Shown: positions 9,329-18,413 of the stretch, piece after piece
Layout: each line of letters opens with the position of its first letter
How positions within the stretch are numbered: the first letter of the stretch is position 1
DNA from: Acetobacter lambici
GTDB taxonomy: Bacteria > Pseudomonadota > Alphaproteobacteria > Acetobacterales > Acetobacteraceae
DNA length: 64,000 nucleotides
Assembly: GCF_011516885.1 (NCBI RefSeq)
Contig: NZ_WOTD01000010.1
Span: 19,051 to 83,050 of the forward strand
Reading direction: 5' to 3'
Notes under the pieces: generated by a model
The model's database searches: none
Told to the model about the DNA's origin: nothing
What the model saw: only the letters and a program-made list of their open reading frames with translations
Program-made: the position numbers and the translations under genes

Positions 9329-9430
9329 TCAGCCACAGCACTTCTTTTTACGAATGAAATAGACAACCGCTGCAATCAGGCCCAGAGCCAGAATACCGCG
9401 TGCACAGGGGGATTTGGGGCATTTTGCCAT
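9329..9430 (-). CDS. Small membrane peptide, 33 residues
   Basis: Starts 'MAKCPKSPCARGI', has one hydrophobic segment 'LALGLIAAVVYFI' and ends 'RKKKCCG'. Four cysteines, two near each end, and a positive tail suggest a single-pass inner-membrane peptide with the basic end in the cytoplasm. GAGGA lies ten bases before the ATG, and a strong terminator follows 40 bases after the stop. That makes a genuine monocistronic gene likely. A longer in-frame start at 9538 lacks such support. Function unknown. Confidence 0.6.
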   Translation of the reverse strand: MAKCPKSPCARGILALGLIAAVVYFIRKKKCCG

Positions 9431-9569
9431 GTCTTGAGCATCCTCAATATGGGGTTCCACCCAACACGGGTCGGGCGTCTCCCTGCCTTTGTAGCGTATA
9501 TGGCGCGCCGCGTCATGCCATCTGGCAAGCATAACCACCGCGCTGCCTCATGCCTGCCGCGCAAAATAC

Positions 9570-10562
9570 TTATGGTAGCAAAATGGTACTGCCCGTGGTC
9601 GCGCCCGCCTCCAGCGCCTCGTGCGCCTTCTGGGCTTCGGCCAGTGCAAAACGCTGGCCTATGGTGGGGCGCAGCGCGCCCTGCTCCAACATGGCAAACA
9701 GTTCCTGCGCCGCGGCCTCCAGTGCCGGGCGGGTGCCTATGTAGCTCGAAAGCGTGGGCCGGGTCAGGTACAGGCTGCCTCTGGCGGCCAGCACGCCCAC
9801 ATCCACCCCCGTAACCGGGCCGGAGGCATTGCCATAGCTGACCATAAGCCCGCGTGGGGCTAGGCAGTACAGGCTGGTCTCAAACGTCGCGCGGCCTATG
9901 CTGTCGTACACAACGGGCACCATGGCGCCGTTGGTCAGTGCGCGCACACGCTCGGGCAGGTTGTTTGTGCCCACCAGCACATCCGCCGCACCGCACGCCC
10001 GCGCAATATCGGCCTTATGCTCCGATGAGGTCACGCCAATAACCCGCGCGCCAAGGTAGCTGCCCCACTGGCACAGCAACTGCCCCACCCCACCCGCAGG
10101 GGCATAGACCAGAATACTCTCCCCCCGCCGCACCTTATGGACCTGCCACAGCAGCATATGCGCGGTCAGGCCACGTAGCATGACCGAGGCCGCAACCTCG
10201 GTGGAAACCCCCTCTGGCAGAACCACCAGCCGCTCGGCAGGGACCAGCCTGTGCTGGGCATACCCCCCCAGCACACCGGCATAGGCCACGCGCGCGCCAA
10301 CGCTCAGGTCCACAACATCGGCCCCCACAGCCTCCACCACCCCTGCACCCTCCATGCCGGGGATGGCGGGCAGATGGGGGAACTTGTACAGCCCACTGCG
10401 AAAATACGTGTCGATAAAATTGACGCCGATCGCCTCCTGCCGCACCAGCACCTCGCCCCTGTGCGGGAGCGGGACGGATACGAACTCGGGCAAAAGAACA
10501 TCCGGCCCACCGGTATGGTGGACCCGGACAACCTGATTATGCTGCGCCGTCATGCTGTTCAC
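9570..10562 (-). CDS. Quinone oxidoreductase, zinc-independent MDR family
   Basis: 330 residues of the medium-chain dehydrogenase/reductase fold in the QOR/zeta-crystallin branch. Features are 'GVNFIDTYFRSGLY' (about 48), 'PGMEGAGVVEAVG' and the NADPH motif 'VYAPAGGVGQLLCQWG' (about 150). The zinc ligands of alcohol dehydrogenases are absent, as expected. Such enzymes reduce quinones or enones with NADPH in the cytoplasm. The start at 10562 has a possible alternative three codons later. It lies 85 bases after the FUSC gene and may be the tail of that operon. Confidence 0.9.
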   Translation of the reverse strand: MNSMTAQHNQVVRVHHTGGPDVLLPEFVSVPLPHRGEVLVRQEAIGVNFIDTYFRSGLYKFPHLPAIPGMEGAGVVEAVGADVVDLSVGARVAYAGVLGGYAQHRLVPAERLVVLPEGVSTEVAASVMLRGLTAHMLLWQVHKVRRGESILVYAPAGGVGQLLCQWGSYLGARVIGVTSSEHKADIARACGAADVLVGTNNLPERVRALTNGAMVPVVYDSIGRATFETSLYCLAPRGLMVSYGNASGPVTGVDVGVLAARGSLYLTRPTLSSYIGTRPALEAAAQELFAMLEQGALRPTIGQRFALAEAQKAHEALEAGATTGSTILLP

Positions 10563-10647
10563 CCCTTTGCTTGTCAGGGTGGCGGCTGCGGGTGGGACCG
10601 TGGACTACGCCACGGTGGCGCGCACAGGCTGGCCGCCACTTTGGTAG

Positions 10648-11694
10648 TTATGGGGCCGCACGGTCCCTGTCATCCTCACCCAGAAGCTGGATAAGCTGGC
10701 GCAGGTCCGTAAGCAGAATACCCACCACAAAACGTATGATCGGGTCTGCCGTTTCATTTTCCGTTGGCAAAGCGGCCATCACCTCTGCCGCAATGCGGTA
10801 TTCATCCCCCGAGCGGGCCACGGCCTCGCTCTCGCACCGCTGGATAATCCACTGGAAGCCACGCAGCATGCCCGCGCGCACACTGGCCGCACGTTCCAGC
10901 TCCTCCGCCGTAGCTCTCTGGGGCAGCACCAGCATGGCGCGCGCCACCACCAACGCATCCATCTGCAATTGCCGAATACCCGGCGGCAGGCGGGCCAACA
11001 TGGGGTCGCGCTCATCCAGCGGGCGCCAGTGTTCGCGCCGGGCTTCCTCCAACGCGGCCTGCACCTTGCGCAAGGAGGCCGCGCATTCGTCATTCATGTC
11101 CTGAATGACCGACCATTCCACATGCCCGGTGCGGGCTTTTTGCAGCATGGCCACAATCTGGCGCACCGTAAGGGCTGCGTTGCGGAAGGCGTCCCGCCGG
11201 GCCTGCTCGTGCAGGACCACGTATGTCACCAGTGTGCCAGAGCCAACCCCGATCAGAATAGCCAGAACACGCTCAATCGGGCGCAAATAGGGGTCGTTAT
11301 CGGATGGAAAGAGAATAGCCACCATAAGCGTGACCACGCCCATGCGGGCCTCGGGCTTCCAGGACACCAGAATGGCCAGTGGCACAAACGCAATGGTAAA
11401 CGCCATCCATAACGGCCAATGCAGGAACATGAGCAGCGTAATGGGCGCAATACTGGCCGTAGCCCCAATGAGCGTGCCCACCAGCTGGTCGCGCCCTTTG
11501 GAGATTGTGTCTGTAATACTGTTCTGGGTGACAATAACCGACGTAATAAGCGCCCAGCCCGGTTCTTGCAGGTTGGTCAGCCACGCCACAAACCCCGCAA
11601 CCCCCACAGCACTGAGCAGGCGTACGGTCTGGCAGACGGTGGCGTTGCTCAGCCACCGTGCAAGCCACGGGCAATACCGGCTTATGTCCAGCAC
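10648..11694 (-). CDS. FUSC family inner-membrane protein
   Basis: 348 residues. The first half has about six hydrophobic segments in the FUSC/aromatic-acid-exporter pattern ('WALITSVIVTQNSITDTISKG', then 'RDQLVGTLIGATAS'). The second half is a soluble, charged helical region ('LRKVQAALEEARREHW') ending in acidic residues. FUSC proteins act in efflux of aromatic acids or in fusaric acid resistance, usually with a membrane-fusion protein; no such partner is adjacent. It starts 29 bases after degP and is probably co-transcribed with it. Confidence 0.85.
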   Translation of the reverse strand: MLDISRYCPWLARWLSNATVCQTVRLLSAVGVAGFVAWLTNLQEPGWALITSVIVTQNSITDTISKGRDQLVGTLIGATASIAPITLLMFLHWPLWMAFTIAFVPLAILVSWKPEARMGVVTLMVAILFPSDNDPYLRPIERVLAILIGVGSGTLVTYVVLHEQARRDAFRNAALTVRQIVAMLQKARTGHVEWSVIQDMNDECAASLRKVQAALEEARREHWRPLDERDPMLARLPPGIRQLQMDALVVARAMLVLPQRATAEELERAASVRAGMLRGFQWIIQRCESEAVARSGDEYRIAAEVMAALPTENETADPIIRFVVGILLTDLRQLIQLLGEDDRDRAAP

Positions 11695-11723
11695 GGGCGT
11701 GCGTTTGCCCGTTAGGAGTGCAA

Positions 11724-13265
11724 TCAGGGTGCGTCCTCCGCGCTCAGGGGGAAGGGAATCCAGCGCAGGCCATCCGCGTCATGCACCAAAAGCAGGACCG
11801 AGCGTTTTTTGGCTTTACGCGCGGCCTCGATCCGCTGTTTGAGCGCTGCTGGCGTGCCAACCTCGGCCTGTTGCACCTCGGTTATCACATCCCCTTCCTT
11901 CAGCCCCCGGTCCGCCGCCGTGCCGTCGGATTTAACACTGGTGACCAGAACCCCCTTCAGGCTTGTGGGCAGGTTGTATTTCTGCCGCCCCGCGCCATCC
12001 AGCGGGCCAACGGTAAAGCCAAAATCGGCAAAACTGACGGAGGCGGAAGATTTGGGCGCGGGGGCAGCCTTGGCTGGTGCTTCCTCCGGGGTTTCGGGCA
12101 AGGCGCCAATGGTCACGGGCACGTCCATAACCTTGCCATGCCGCCACAGGCCCAGCTTGGCCTGTGTGCCAACGGGCAGTTGGGCGGACAGGCGCGGCAG
12201 GGCCTTGCCCTCGATCGGCTGGCCGTTCAGGCTCTGGATCACATCGCCCGTTTTAAGCCCGGCCTTGTCGGCGGGGCCGCCTTTTTCCACCCCGGCCACC
12301 AGCGCACCGCTGGGGGAGGACAGGCCCAGCCCGTCGGCTATGTCCTGCGTTACGTTCTGGATACGCACACCCAGCCACCCGCGCGAGACCTTGCCCGTTT
12401 TGCGTAACTGCTCCACAACGCCGCGCGCCTCGTTGGAGGGAATGGAAAAGCCGATCCCCACCGACCCGCCGGAGGGGGAGTAAATGGCGGTGTTCACGCC
12501 AATAACATTGCCATCCATATCAAACAGCGGGCCACCGGAATTGCCTTTGTTGATGGGGGCATCGGTCTGGATAAAATCATCATACGGGCCTTGGTCAATA
12601 TTGCGCCCGCGGGAGGAAATAATGCCCGCCGTGACCGTGCCGGACAGGCCAAACGGGTTGCCAATGGCCAGAACCCAATCCCCCACCCGGCGGTGTTCGC
12701 TATCGCCAAAGCTGACAAAGGGGAGTGGTTTTTTGCTATCCACCTTCAGCAACGCCAGATCCGTGCGGTCATCATGCCCTACGGCATGGGCACTGAGCAC
12801 CGTGTTGTCCTGCAAGGTCACGGTTATGCGGTCGGCTTTGCGGATAACGTGGTTGTTGGTCACGATGTAACCCGTGGGGTCGATAATAAAGCCCGAGCCA
12901 AGGGCCTGCATGCGCCGGGGCGGAGCGTTGGGGTCTGTCTGGCGGTTCATGAAATCATGAAAAAACTTCTCGAACGGAGACCCCTGCGGGAAGTTGGGCA
13001 TCTGGGGGAGCTGGTCGTCCTCGTCATCATCCTCGGCGTCCGCCTCACGCACGGTCTGGGTGGTGGACACGTTCACCACCGCAGGCAGCAGGCGGGCCGC
13101 AAGGTCGGCAAAGCTGTCCGGCGCACGCCCCCCTGCCGCCACCACCGCTGGGACCGGTGCGGGGGCTGGCGCATCCGCCGCATGCAGCGGGGTCAAAACG
13201 CCAAGCCCCGCCACCAGCACGGAGGAGAGGGAAACAGAGCAGAACAGACGGACGGACACACGCAT
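11724..13265 (-). CDS. degP: DegP/DegQ-type periplasmic serine protease
   Basis: 513 residues from the ATG that opens a good signal peptide ('MRVSVRLFCSVSLSSVLVAG', cleavage near 'LHAADA'). Earlier in-frame ATGs (13328, 13451) are possible; none has a clear Shine-Dalgarno site. The trypsin-like domain has catalytic His139 ('TNNHV'), Asp169 ('DDRTDLALL') and Ser243 ('GNSGGPL'), followed by two PDZ domains. An acidic loop 'EADAEDDDEDDQ' lies in the long LA-loop region near residue 74. It degrades or refolds damaged envelope proteins. The gene follows opgC and precedes the FUSC gene. A second, non-identical copy elsewhere is common. Confidence 0.93.
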   Translation of the reverse strand: MRVSVRLFCSVSLSSVLVAGLGVLTPLHAADAPAPAPVPAVVAAGGRAPDSFADLAARLLPAVVNVSTTQTVREADAEDDDEDDQLPQMPNFPQGSPFEKFFHDFMNRQTDPNAPPRRMQALGSGFIIDPTGYIVTNNHVIRKADRITVTLQDNTVLSAHAVGHDDRTDLALLKVDSKKPLPFVSFGDSEHRRVGDWVLAIGNPFGLSGTVTAGIISSRGRNIDQGPYDDFIQTDAPINKGNSGGPLFDMDGNVIGVNTAIYSPSGGSVGIGFSIPSNEARGVVEQLRKTGKVSRGWLGVRIQNVTQDIADGLGLSSPSGALVAGVEKGGPADKAGLKTGDVIQSLNGQPIEGKALPRLSAQLPVGTQAKLGLWRHGKVMDVPVTIGALPETPEEAPAKAAPAPKSSASVSFADFGFTVGPLDGAGRQKYNLPTSLKGVLVTSVKSDGTAADRGLKEGDVITEVQQAEVGTPAALKQRIEAARKAKKRSVLLLVHDADGLRWIPFPLSAEDAP

Positions 13266-13353
13266 GGACAACACAACTTTCTGCCGGGACAGGACAATTC
13301 TCAAACACTGGAGGGTAAGGTTATTCATGGCGTGCCAAAACGGCAAGCACCCC

Positions 13354-14646
13354 CTACCCCCCTGTCGGGCTGGAGGCCACCGCCACAGGGGGTGGGGCCG
13401 CCGGTTTGGCCGCACGGGCGCGGGCGCGCCGCCGGTCCAGCCATGAGGCAAGGCCGATCAGAATGGCCAGCCCCACAACATTGACCGCAATCTGCAAAAC
13501 CCAGCCTTCGCCAAAGGTGCTGAAGATCAGGCGTGCGTAAAGGTCCAGTATGGTGCCAACCACAAACACTTCCAGCGAATTGCGACCAACACGGGCCAGC
13601 TCCTGCCCCACCCACGATTCGGCCGCCCAGCGGCGCGCGGGCTCGGAGGACTGGACGAGGTAGAAAATGGCCATCACGTCAAACAGCCGCAAAGGCGAGA
13701 GCCAGCTTTTGGCCGGAGCCAGCGTGTTGCCAAACGGGCGCAGGTCGGGCAGGCCCCACAACGCCCAGGGGAACGCCTGAATGGCCGAGAACAGCAGATA
13801 CACCCAGCACAGCGCCGCCAGGGCTGGCACACGCTTGAAGTCCCGCCCGCGCTGCTGTGTCTGGGCGGAGGCGGTCAGCCCGAGGGCAAACAGGAACTGC
13901 CATGCCAGCGGGTTGAAGTACCAGCCATCGGGGTCCAGCCAGTTGGGAAAGTTCAGCTCCGGGTCCATGTTCACCAGCATCCACAACGCCCCCGACAGCA
14001 ACAACGCCAGTGAGCGATGGACACGCATAAGCAGGTAAAAAATGGGGAAGCCGGTCAGCAGCACAAGGTAAAGCGGCATGATGTTGAGGTTGGATGGCAA
14101 CGCATCAAACATCATCACCCGCCAGATCCAGCCCAGACCATGGGCCAGTTCGGGCTCCAGATAATCGACCGAAACCGGGGTAAAGTGCCGCCAGCCGCGC
14201 ACAGTAAACACATAGGCCATGACCATGATGGTCTGCCCGATGTAGAGTTGCACACAGCGCTTGAACAGGCGTTGCAGGGTAGGCAGCACACCGTATTTGG
14301 TAAAACCCCGCCCATAGGCCAGCCACGAGGCATAGCCCGCCAGCAGCACAAACACCTCCGCCGCGTCGGCAAAGCCCACATTGCGCATGGTAAAGCGGTT
14401 GAGCAGGTTCTGGGGGATGTGGTCGATGAACATCATCAGCAGGGCCGCGCCCCGCAGGGCGTCAATCCTGTGGTCACGGCGGCTGCGCGTGGGAGCGGGC
14501 GTACCCGGTGAGGTGGCGGGCGTGGCTCCACCTGCCACGGCTGCCTGCGCGTCTGTGGCAGGCTGTGGTACGCTGCGTGATGCGTCCCGTGTGCTGCCTG
14601 CCTTGTCCGTATGTGCGTCCGTATGTGCGTCCGTGTGTGCCTGCAT
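13354..14646 (-). CDS. opgC: OpgC-like membrane acyltransferase
   Basis: 430 residues with about ten membrane segments. The first conserved block, 'RIDALRGAALLMMFIDHIPQ' (about 60), is typical of OpgC, which adds succinyl groups to periplasmic glucans in other proteobacteria. The soluble N-terminus is low-complexity and begins with repeated 'HTDA' units from a 12-bp DNA repeat. The C-terminus is Arg/Ala/Pro-rich. It is the first gene of a leftward group with degP and the FUSC gene. Glucan modification is inferred from family; the actual acceptor in this organism is unknown. Confidence 0.85.
   Translation of the reverse strand: MQAHTDAHTDAHTDKAGSTRDASRSVPQPATDAQAAVAGGATPATSPGTPAPTRSRRDHRIDALRGAALLMMFIDHIPQNLLNRFTMRNVGFADAAEVFVLLAGYASWLAYGRGFTKYGVLPTLQRLFKRCVQLYIGQTIMVMAYVFTVRGWRHFTPVSVDYLEPELAHGLGWIWRVMMFDALPSNLNIMPLYLVLLTGFPIFYLLMRVHRSLALLLSGALWMLVNMDPELNFPNWLDPDGWYFNPLAWQFLFALGLTASAQTQQRGRDFKRVPALAALCWVYLLFSAIQAFPWALWGLPDLRPFGNTLAPAKSWLSPLRLFDVMAIFYLVQSSEPARRWAAESWVGQELARVGRNSLEVFVVGTILDLYARLIFSTFGEGWVLQIAVNVVGLAILIGLASWLDRRRARARAAKPAAPPPVAVASSPTGG
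14605..14640 (-). repeat. 12-bp tandem repeat x3 inside opgC
   Basis: GTCCGTATGTGC occurs twice exactly and once with one change. Read on the coding strand it gives the repeated AHTD units at the opgC N-terminus. The unit length keeps the reading frame. Confidence 0.85.
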
Positions 14647-14796
14647 CTTACCCTTTCGGCACTACCCTGCCTCGCCCGCCTGTTATTCCGTGCCCGTTCC
14701 TCTACCCATACCACCCTGTATGTGCCAGAAAAAAGGCGTTATAACCCATAGCCGCCCCAACGGCGCGCCCATATCCGCTGCTGTTCCCCGCGCAGC

Positions 14797-16041
14797 ATGG
14801 TAACCCCCCACAGGAACAGGACAAAACCCTTGGCGCAGAATGCCCCTTTTTCTTCTGACACACTGATGGACCTGCTCAATACCGTCAGAACGCCACAGAG
14901 CGGGCTTTCCCTTGCCAGCGCCGGACGGCTGGAAAGCTGCACGGTGGACGATGGCGGCCGCCTGACCCTGACCCTGACCGTCCCACGTGAGCAGGCCCCC
15001 GCCCTGTCCGCCCTGTGTGATGAAGCCGCCAAAAAGTTGCAGACACTGCCCAACATCACCAGCGCCACCATTATCCTGACCGCGCACCGCCCGGCAGGTG
15101 CGCCGGGGCCGAGCGCTCCAGCACACCCCCCACGGCAGGCAGGTGAGCAGGCAGCAAGCCCCCCCAACGCTGCGGCCCAGAGCACTGGGGCCAGCCGGGG
15201 CAAGGCCCCCTCCGCTGCTGGGGGGCACCGCCCCCTTGGTGGCGCGCCCGCAGCACCCGATGCCCCCGTGCTACCCGGCGTTAAAACCATTATTGCTGTG
15301 GCCTCGGGCAAAGGCGGGGTGGGCAAGTCTACCACAGCGGTCAACCTTGCCGTGGGTCTGGGCATGGAAGGGCTGAAGACCGGCCTGCTTGATGCCGATA
15401 TTCACGGCCCATCCCTGCACCGCATGCTGGGCACCTCCGGCAAGCCCGAAGTGGTGGAAGGCCGCCTGCAACCCATGCAGGCATGGGGTATTCGCGTCGT
15501 GTCCCTTGGTATGCTGGTGGACGAAAAAGCCGCCATGATCTGGCGTGGCCCCATGGTTATGGGGGCAATCAACCAGTTACTGACCGATGTGGACTGGGGC
15601 GATCTGGACGTGATGATCGTGGACCTGCCGCCGGGCACGGGGGATGCCCACCTCTCGCTTACCCAGAAAGTGCCGCTCAGCGGGGCTGTTATTGTGTCCA
15701 CCCCGCAGGACATTGCCCTGATCGACGCCCGCCGGGGTGTTACCATGTTTGAAAAAGTGCATGTGCCGGTGCTGGGGCTGGTGGAAAATATGTCCTACTT
15801 CTGCTGCCCCAATTGTGGGCACAACACGGAACTGTTCGGCCATGGTGGCGCCCGGCGCGAGGCCGAGGCCATGGGTGTGCCCTTCCTTGGGGAAGTGCCG
15901 CTGCTGGCCGATATCCGCTCCAGCGGGGACAGCGGCGTACCGCTGGTGATTGGCGCACCACACAGCGAGGGCGGCAAGGCATGGCGCGCCATTGCCCATA
16001 CCGTAGCCACCGCCGTGCGGGCCATGCAGCACTCAACATAA
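14797..16041 (+). CDS. mrp: Mrp/ApbC/NBP35-type iron-sulfur cluster carrier ATPase
   Basis: 414 residues from the first ATG. An N-terminal MIP18-like (DUF59) domain ('LMDLLNTVRTPQSG' onward) is joined by a Pro/Ala-rich linker (about 100-158) to a P-loop ATPase. Walker A is 'GKGGVGKS' (171-178) with the deviant-lysine signature, and the cluster-binding cysteines are in 'CCPNCG'. It carries and delivers Fe-S clusters in the cytoplasm. The start is uncertain: ATG 14866 and a TTG at 14830 with AGGA eight bases upstream are alternatives. It is divergent from opgC. Confidence 0.93.
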   Translation: MVTPHRNRTKPLAQNAPFSSDTLMDLLNTVRTPQSGLSLASAGRLESCTVDDGGRLTLTLTVPREQAPALSALCDEAAKKLQTLPNITSATIILTAHRPAGAPGPSAPAHPPRQAGEQAASPPNAAAQSTGASRGKAPSAAGGHRPLGGAPAAPDAPVLPGVKTIIAVASGKGGVGKSTTAVNLAVGLGMEGLKTGLLDADIHGPSLHRMLGTSGKPEVVEGRLQPMQAWGIRVVSLGMLVDEKAAMIWRGPMVMGAINQLLTDVDWGDLDVMIVDLPPGTGDAHLSLTQKVPLSGAVIVSTPQDIALIDARRGVTMFEKVHVPVLGLVENMSYFCCPNCGHNTELFGHGGARREAEAMGVPFLGEVPLLADIRSSGDSGVPLVIGAPHSEGGKAWRAIAHTVATAVRAMQHST

Positions 16042-16217
16042 AAACGGACCCGCCCCGGGCGGGGGGCCACCAGCCCGCTTAGCCGGGGCACCGGATGGTC
16101 CCGACCAGTGTCAGGCCCTACCTACTCCGGGCCTGCGTGCCGCACCGCCCGTGGCGGTCGCCTGCAACCGTAACGCGGGGGTTATGCCCCTGCATGGCGC
16201 CATGCCCGCCGCGGGCT

Positions 16218-16532
16218 TTAGTGTTTGGCTGTGCGGGTCTGCTTGGTGGCTTTGGTTGTGCCCGCCGGAGTAGGTGTGTCCTTGAAGTACACACTACAGG
16301 CCGGGCTGAGCTTGTCTTTTTTACGCGCCATGCAGGCCGCGATTTTCTTTTCATTGGGGATGGCGAGCGCGCACAGGCGCAGGGCATCGCCCTTGCAGGC
16401 TCTGGTCTGCTGGTCGCGCGCCGTGTCGGCCCACGCAGGCAGGCCAGCAGCCCCCCAGACCCCTGCCCCCAGAACAAGAGCGGACAGAACAAGGCGGGCA
16501 GTGCGGGCAAAATGCCGGTTCAGGCAAGACAT
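16218..16532 (-). CDS. Secreted cysteine-rich-repeat protein
   Basis: 104 residues from the ATG with AGGA seven bases upstream. A signal peptide ('TARLVLSALVLGAGVWGA', cleavage near 'AWADT') is followed by one motif 'TRACKGDALRLC' ... 'IAACMARKKDKLSPAC' that matches the spacing of the GLG1-type cysteine-rich repeat seen in small bacterial secreted proteins. The four cysteines probably form two disulfides in the periplasm. The tail is Thr/Lys-rich. Function is unknown. It is a single gene convergent with mrp. Confidence 0.7.
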   Translation of the reverse strand: MSCLNRHFARTARLVLSALVLGAGVWGAAGLPAWADTARDQQTRACKGDALRLCALAIPNEKKIAACMARKKDKLSPACSVYFKDTPTPAGTTKATKQTRTAKH

Positions 16533-16720
16533 GGACAATCCTCTATTCCCCAGAATATGCGCAGTCATGGTACCATTGCGGGTGTTGATCCGGGCATCAC
16601 ATAACGGCGGGTGGTCAGAGCGCACTTCCGTGCCCGAGACCTTGAGGTGTTATGGCCCGCCCACGCCCCCGCCTGATATGAAAGGCGTCAAGTCCGGGCA
16701 GATTTAATGCAAATATCTTG

Positions 16721-16760
16721 ATAAAAAATGAGCGCCGGAGGGACTGGCCCCACGGCGCTC
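16721..16760 (-). terminator. Terminator of thyX
   Basis: GAGCGCCG (16730-16737) pairs with CGGCGCTC (16753-16760); on the minus strand the hairpin is followed by ATTTTTTAT. It lies 26 bases after the thyX stop. Confidence 0.85.
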
Positions 16761-16785
16761 CAACAATGCAGGACGGCTCGCCCGC

Positions 16786-17703
16786 TCAGGCTGCGGGGGC
16801 CTTCAGGATCGCCATCATTTCATCCCACTCGCGGCGGCTCAGGCCAGACCCGGCCTGTTCCACCACCTCACCCGCCAGCATGCGGCGCACAACCGCCATC
16901 ATGGAGGCGGAGAATGTGACCGCGCCCCGGCGATATTCCTCAAACGCCGCCGCCGTAACCGGTAGCCACGCATGCAGGATTTTCAGCATGGCTTCGGCAT
17001 ACACACGAATTTCGTACTGTGCGTGGGGGTCTATGCGCAGGGCAAGGAAGTGCATGAGGTTATGCAGGTCGATCTTCCAGTACCACTGTGTGTAGGTGTT
17101 CAGCGTCAGGTTGATGCGCCCGAGTTCACGCGCAAGGCCGTAGCCATTTTCCGCGTCCAGCATGCGTTCGTAATCGCGGTAGGTGCGCATGGCGTCATCA
17201 CGCAGGATGTCCAGCACCTCGGCGGCCGCCTGTGGCGCGAGGATGGCACCCCGGCCCTGACGGTTGACCTCGCTCTGGGCGGCCATGTGGGCGGGGTCGG
17301 GCAGGTAGAACTCGCTATCCAGAATGGAGTAGCGGGCCGAATACTCGTTCACGCTCGCCATACGGTGGCGAATCCACTGCCGTGCCACAAAAATGGGCAG
17401 TTTGACGTGGAATTTGATCTCACACATTTCAAACGGGGAGGAATGGCGGTGCCGCATGAGGTAGCGGATCAGCCCGGCATCTTCCGACACCTTGCGTGTG
17501 CCCCGCCCGTAGGACACACGGGCCGCCTGCACAATGGCGGCGTCATCCCCCATATAGTCGATCACGCGCACAAACCCGTGGTCGAGCACTTCCTGCGGGT
17601 CGTAGAGCATGGCCTCAAGGGCTGCCACGGTGGGGCGGCGGGTGGAGAATGTTTCCTGCCCGTGGGCCGCAATTTCGGCACGTTGCTCTGGGGTCAGTGA
17701 CAT
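16786..17703 (-). CDS. thyX: FAD-dependent thymidylate synthase ThyX
   Basis: 305 residues from the ATG with GGAGA eight bases upstream (longer in-frame starts exist at 17721 and 17760). The ThyX signature R-H-R-x-x-S-x-N-E-x-S-x-R-Y is present as '[14 protein letters not shown]' (about 115). '[19 protein letters not shown]' supplies the dUMP/FAD-binding positions. It makes dTMP from dUMP using methylenetetrahydrofolate and reduced FAD. It replaces or supplements ThyA; no thyA is in the window. It is a single gene with its own terminator. Confidence 0.97.
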   Translation of the reverse strand: MSLTPEQRAEIAAHGQETFSTRRPTVAALEAMLYDPQEVLDHGFVRVIDYMGDDAAIVQAARVSYGRGTRKVSEDAGLIRYLMRHRHSSPFEMCEIKFHVKLPIFVARQWIRHRMASVNEYSARYSILDSEFYLPDPAHMAAQSEVNRQGRGAILAPQAAAEVLDILRDDAMRTYRDYERMLDAENGYGLARELGRINLTLNTYTQWYWKIDLHNLMHFLALRIDPHAQYEIRVYAEAMLKILHAWLPVTAAAFEEYRRGAVTFSASMMAVVRRMLAGEVVEQAGSGLSRREWDEMMAILKAPAA

Positions 17704-17924
17704 GCGCAGGATCTCCACCATGCTAGAAAAAACAGACAGCGCAAGTGGTTGCCGCCGCACTTACGCACGCGGGTTGTAGCAGGCAATACAGGTTGGATGA
17801 AAGAGGGCAGGTGCCGCCCAAAGCACAATTACTCAGGCGCCCCACCCCACCGGCCCCACCCGCACGCGGGGGAGCACAGCACTCTTGCAATCCACCCACA
17901 GCCCCCCTATGTGTGGGGTGCCGG

Positions 17925-18210
17925 AAGATTTCTTGCGGCTATGGCAATAAACGGGATGTGGCATAGACGTAGTGGACCCGGGGGCGGTACCCGGCGTCTC
18001 CACCATACATCCGGATCGCAAGACCCGGACAGATGGGGACGAAATAGGCTCGACACGCGCAGTAAAGACATCTTTTTTGCCCGGCATTGTACCACCGATA
18101 TCGGGCTATTTTTACAAGTGCCAATGATAACACTGAGGTGCTCGCTGTCGCTGCATAAGCGATAAGCGCGGTTCGGGAGGGCACCGGGCAACAGAAGCCC
18201 TCCCACTTCA
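17925..18210 (+). ncRNA. ssrA: Transfer-messenger RNA, permuted two-piece form
   Basis: The order is the alphaproteobacterial one. First comes the acceptor piece ending CGTCTCC-A-CCA (17995-18005) with T-arm CCGGG/CCCGG (17978-17982, 17990-17994). After a 29-base intervening segment the coding piece starts GGGGACG (18035-18041), which pairs with CGTCTCC and leaves a G-U at the third pair, the alanine identity element. The tag frame GCC...TAA (18120-18158) reads ANDNTEVLAVAA. A GAGGG/CCCTC hairpin follows near 18176-18202. The outer ends of both pieces are estimated. It rescues stalled ribosomes and marks their products for ClpXP; the adaptor gene sspB is next. Confidence 0.93.
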
Positions 18211-18413
18211 TACCATTCCCCTTTATAATTATGCTCCACCACCAGTGCCGCTGGGGGTGCGTCTGCCGTGGGGTTGAGCCCACCCCATGCCCTGCGGCAT
18301 GGCCGCAGGCAGGCCTTGGCGCTTGCACTGGCCGAACCTTTCGCGCATGGCTGACGCTAGAGTGATAAGCATGGCCAGCCGCACCACCCCCGGCTGAAGC
18401 AAGGAGACCAAGC

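Noticed and set aside
16048..16065. Hairpin after mrp as a terminator
   Set aside because: GC-only stem with no T-run on either strand; too weak to list as a feature.
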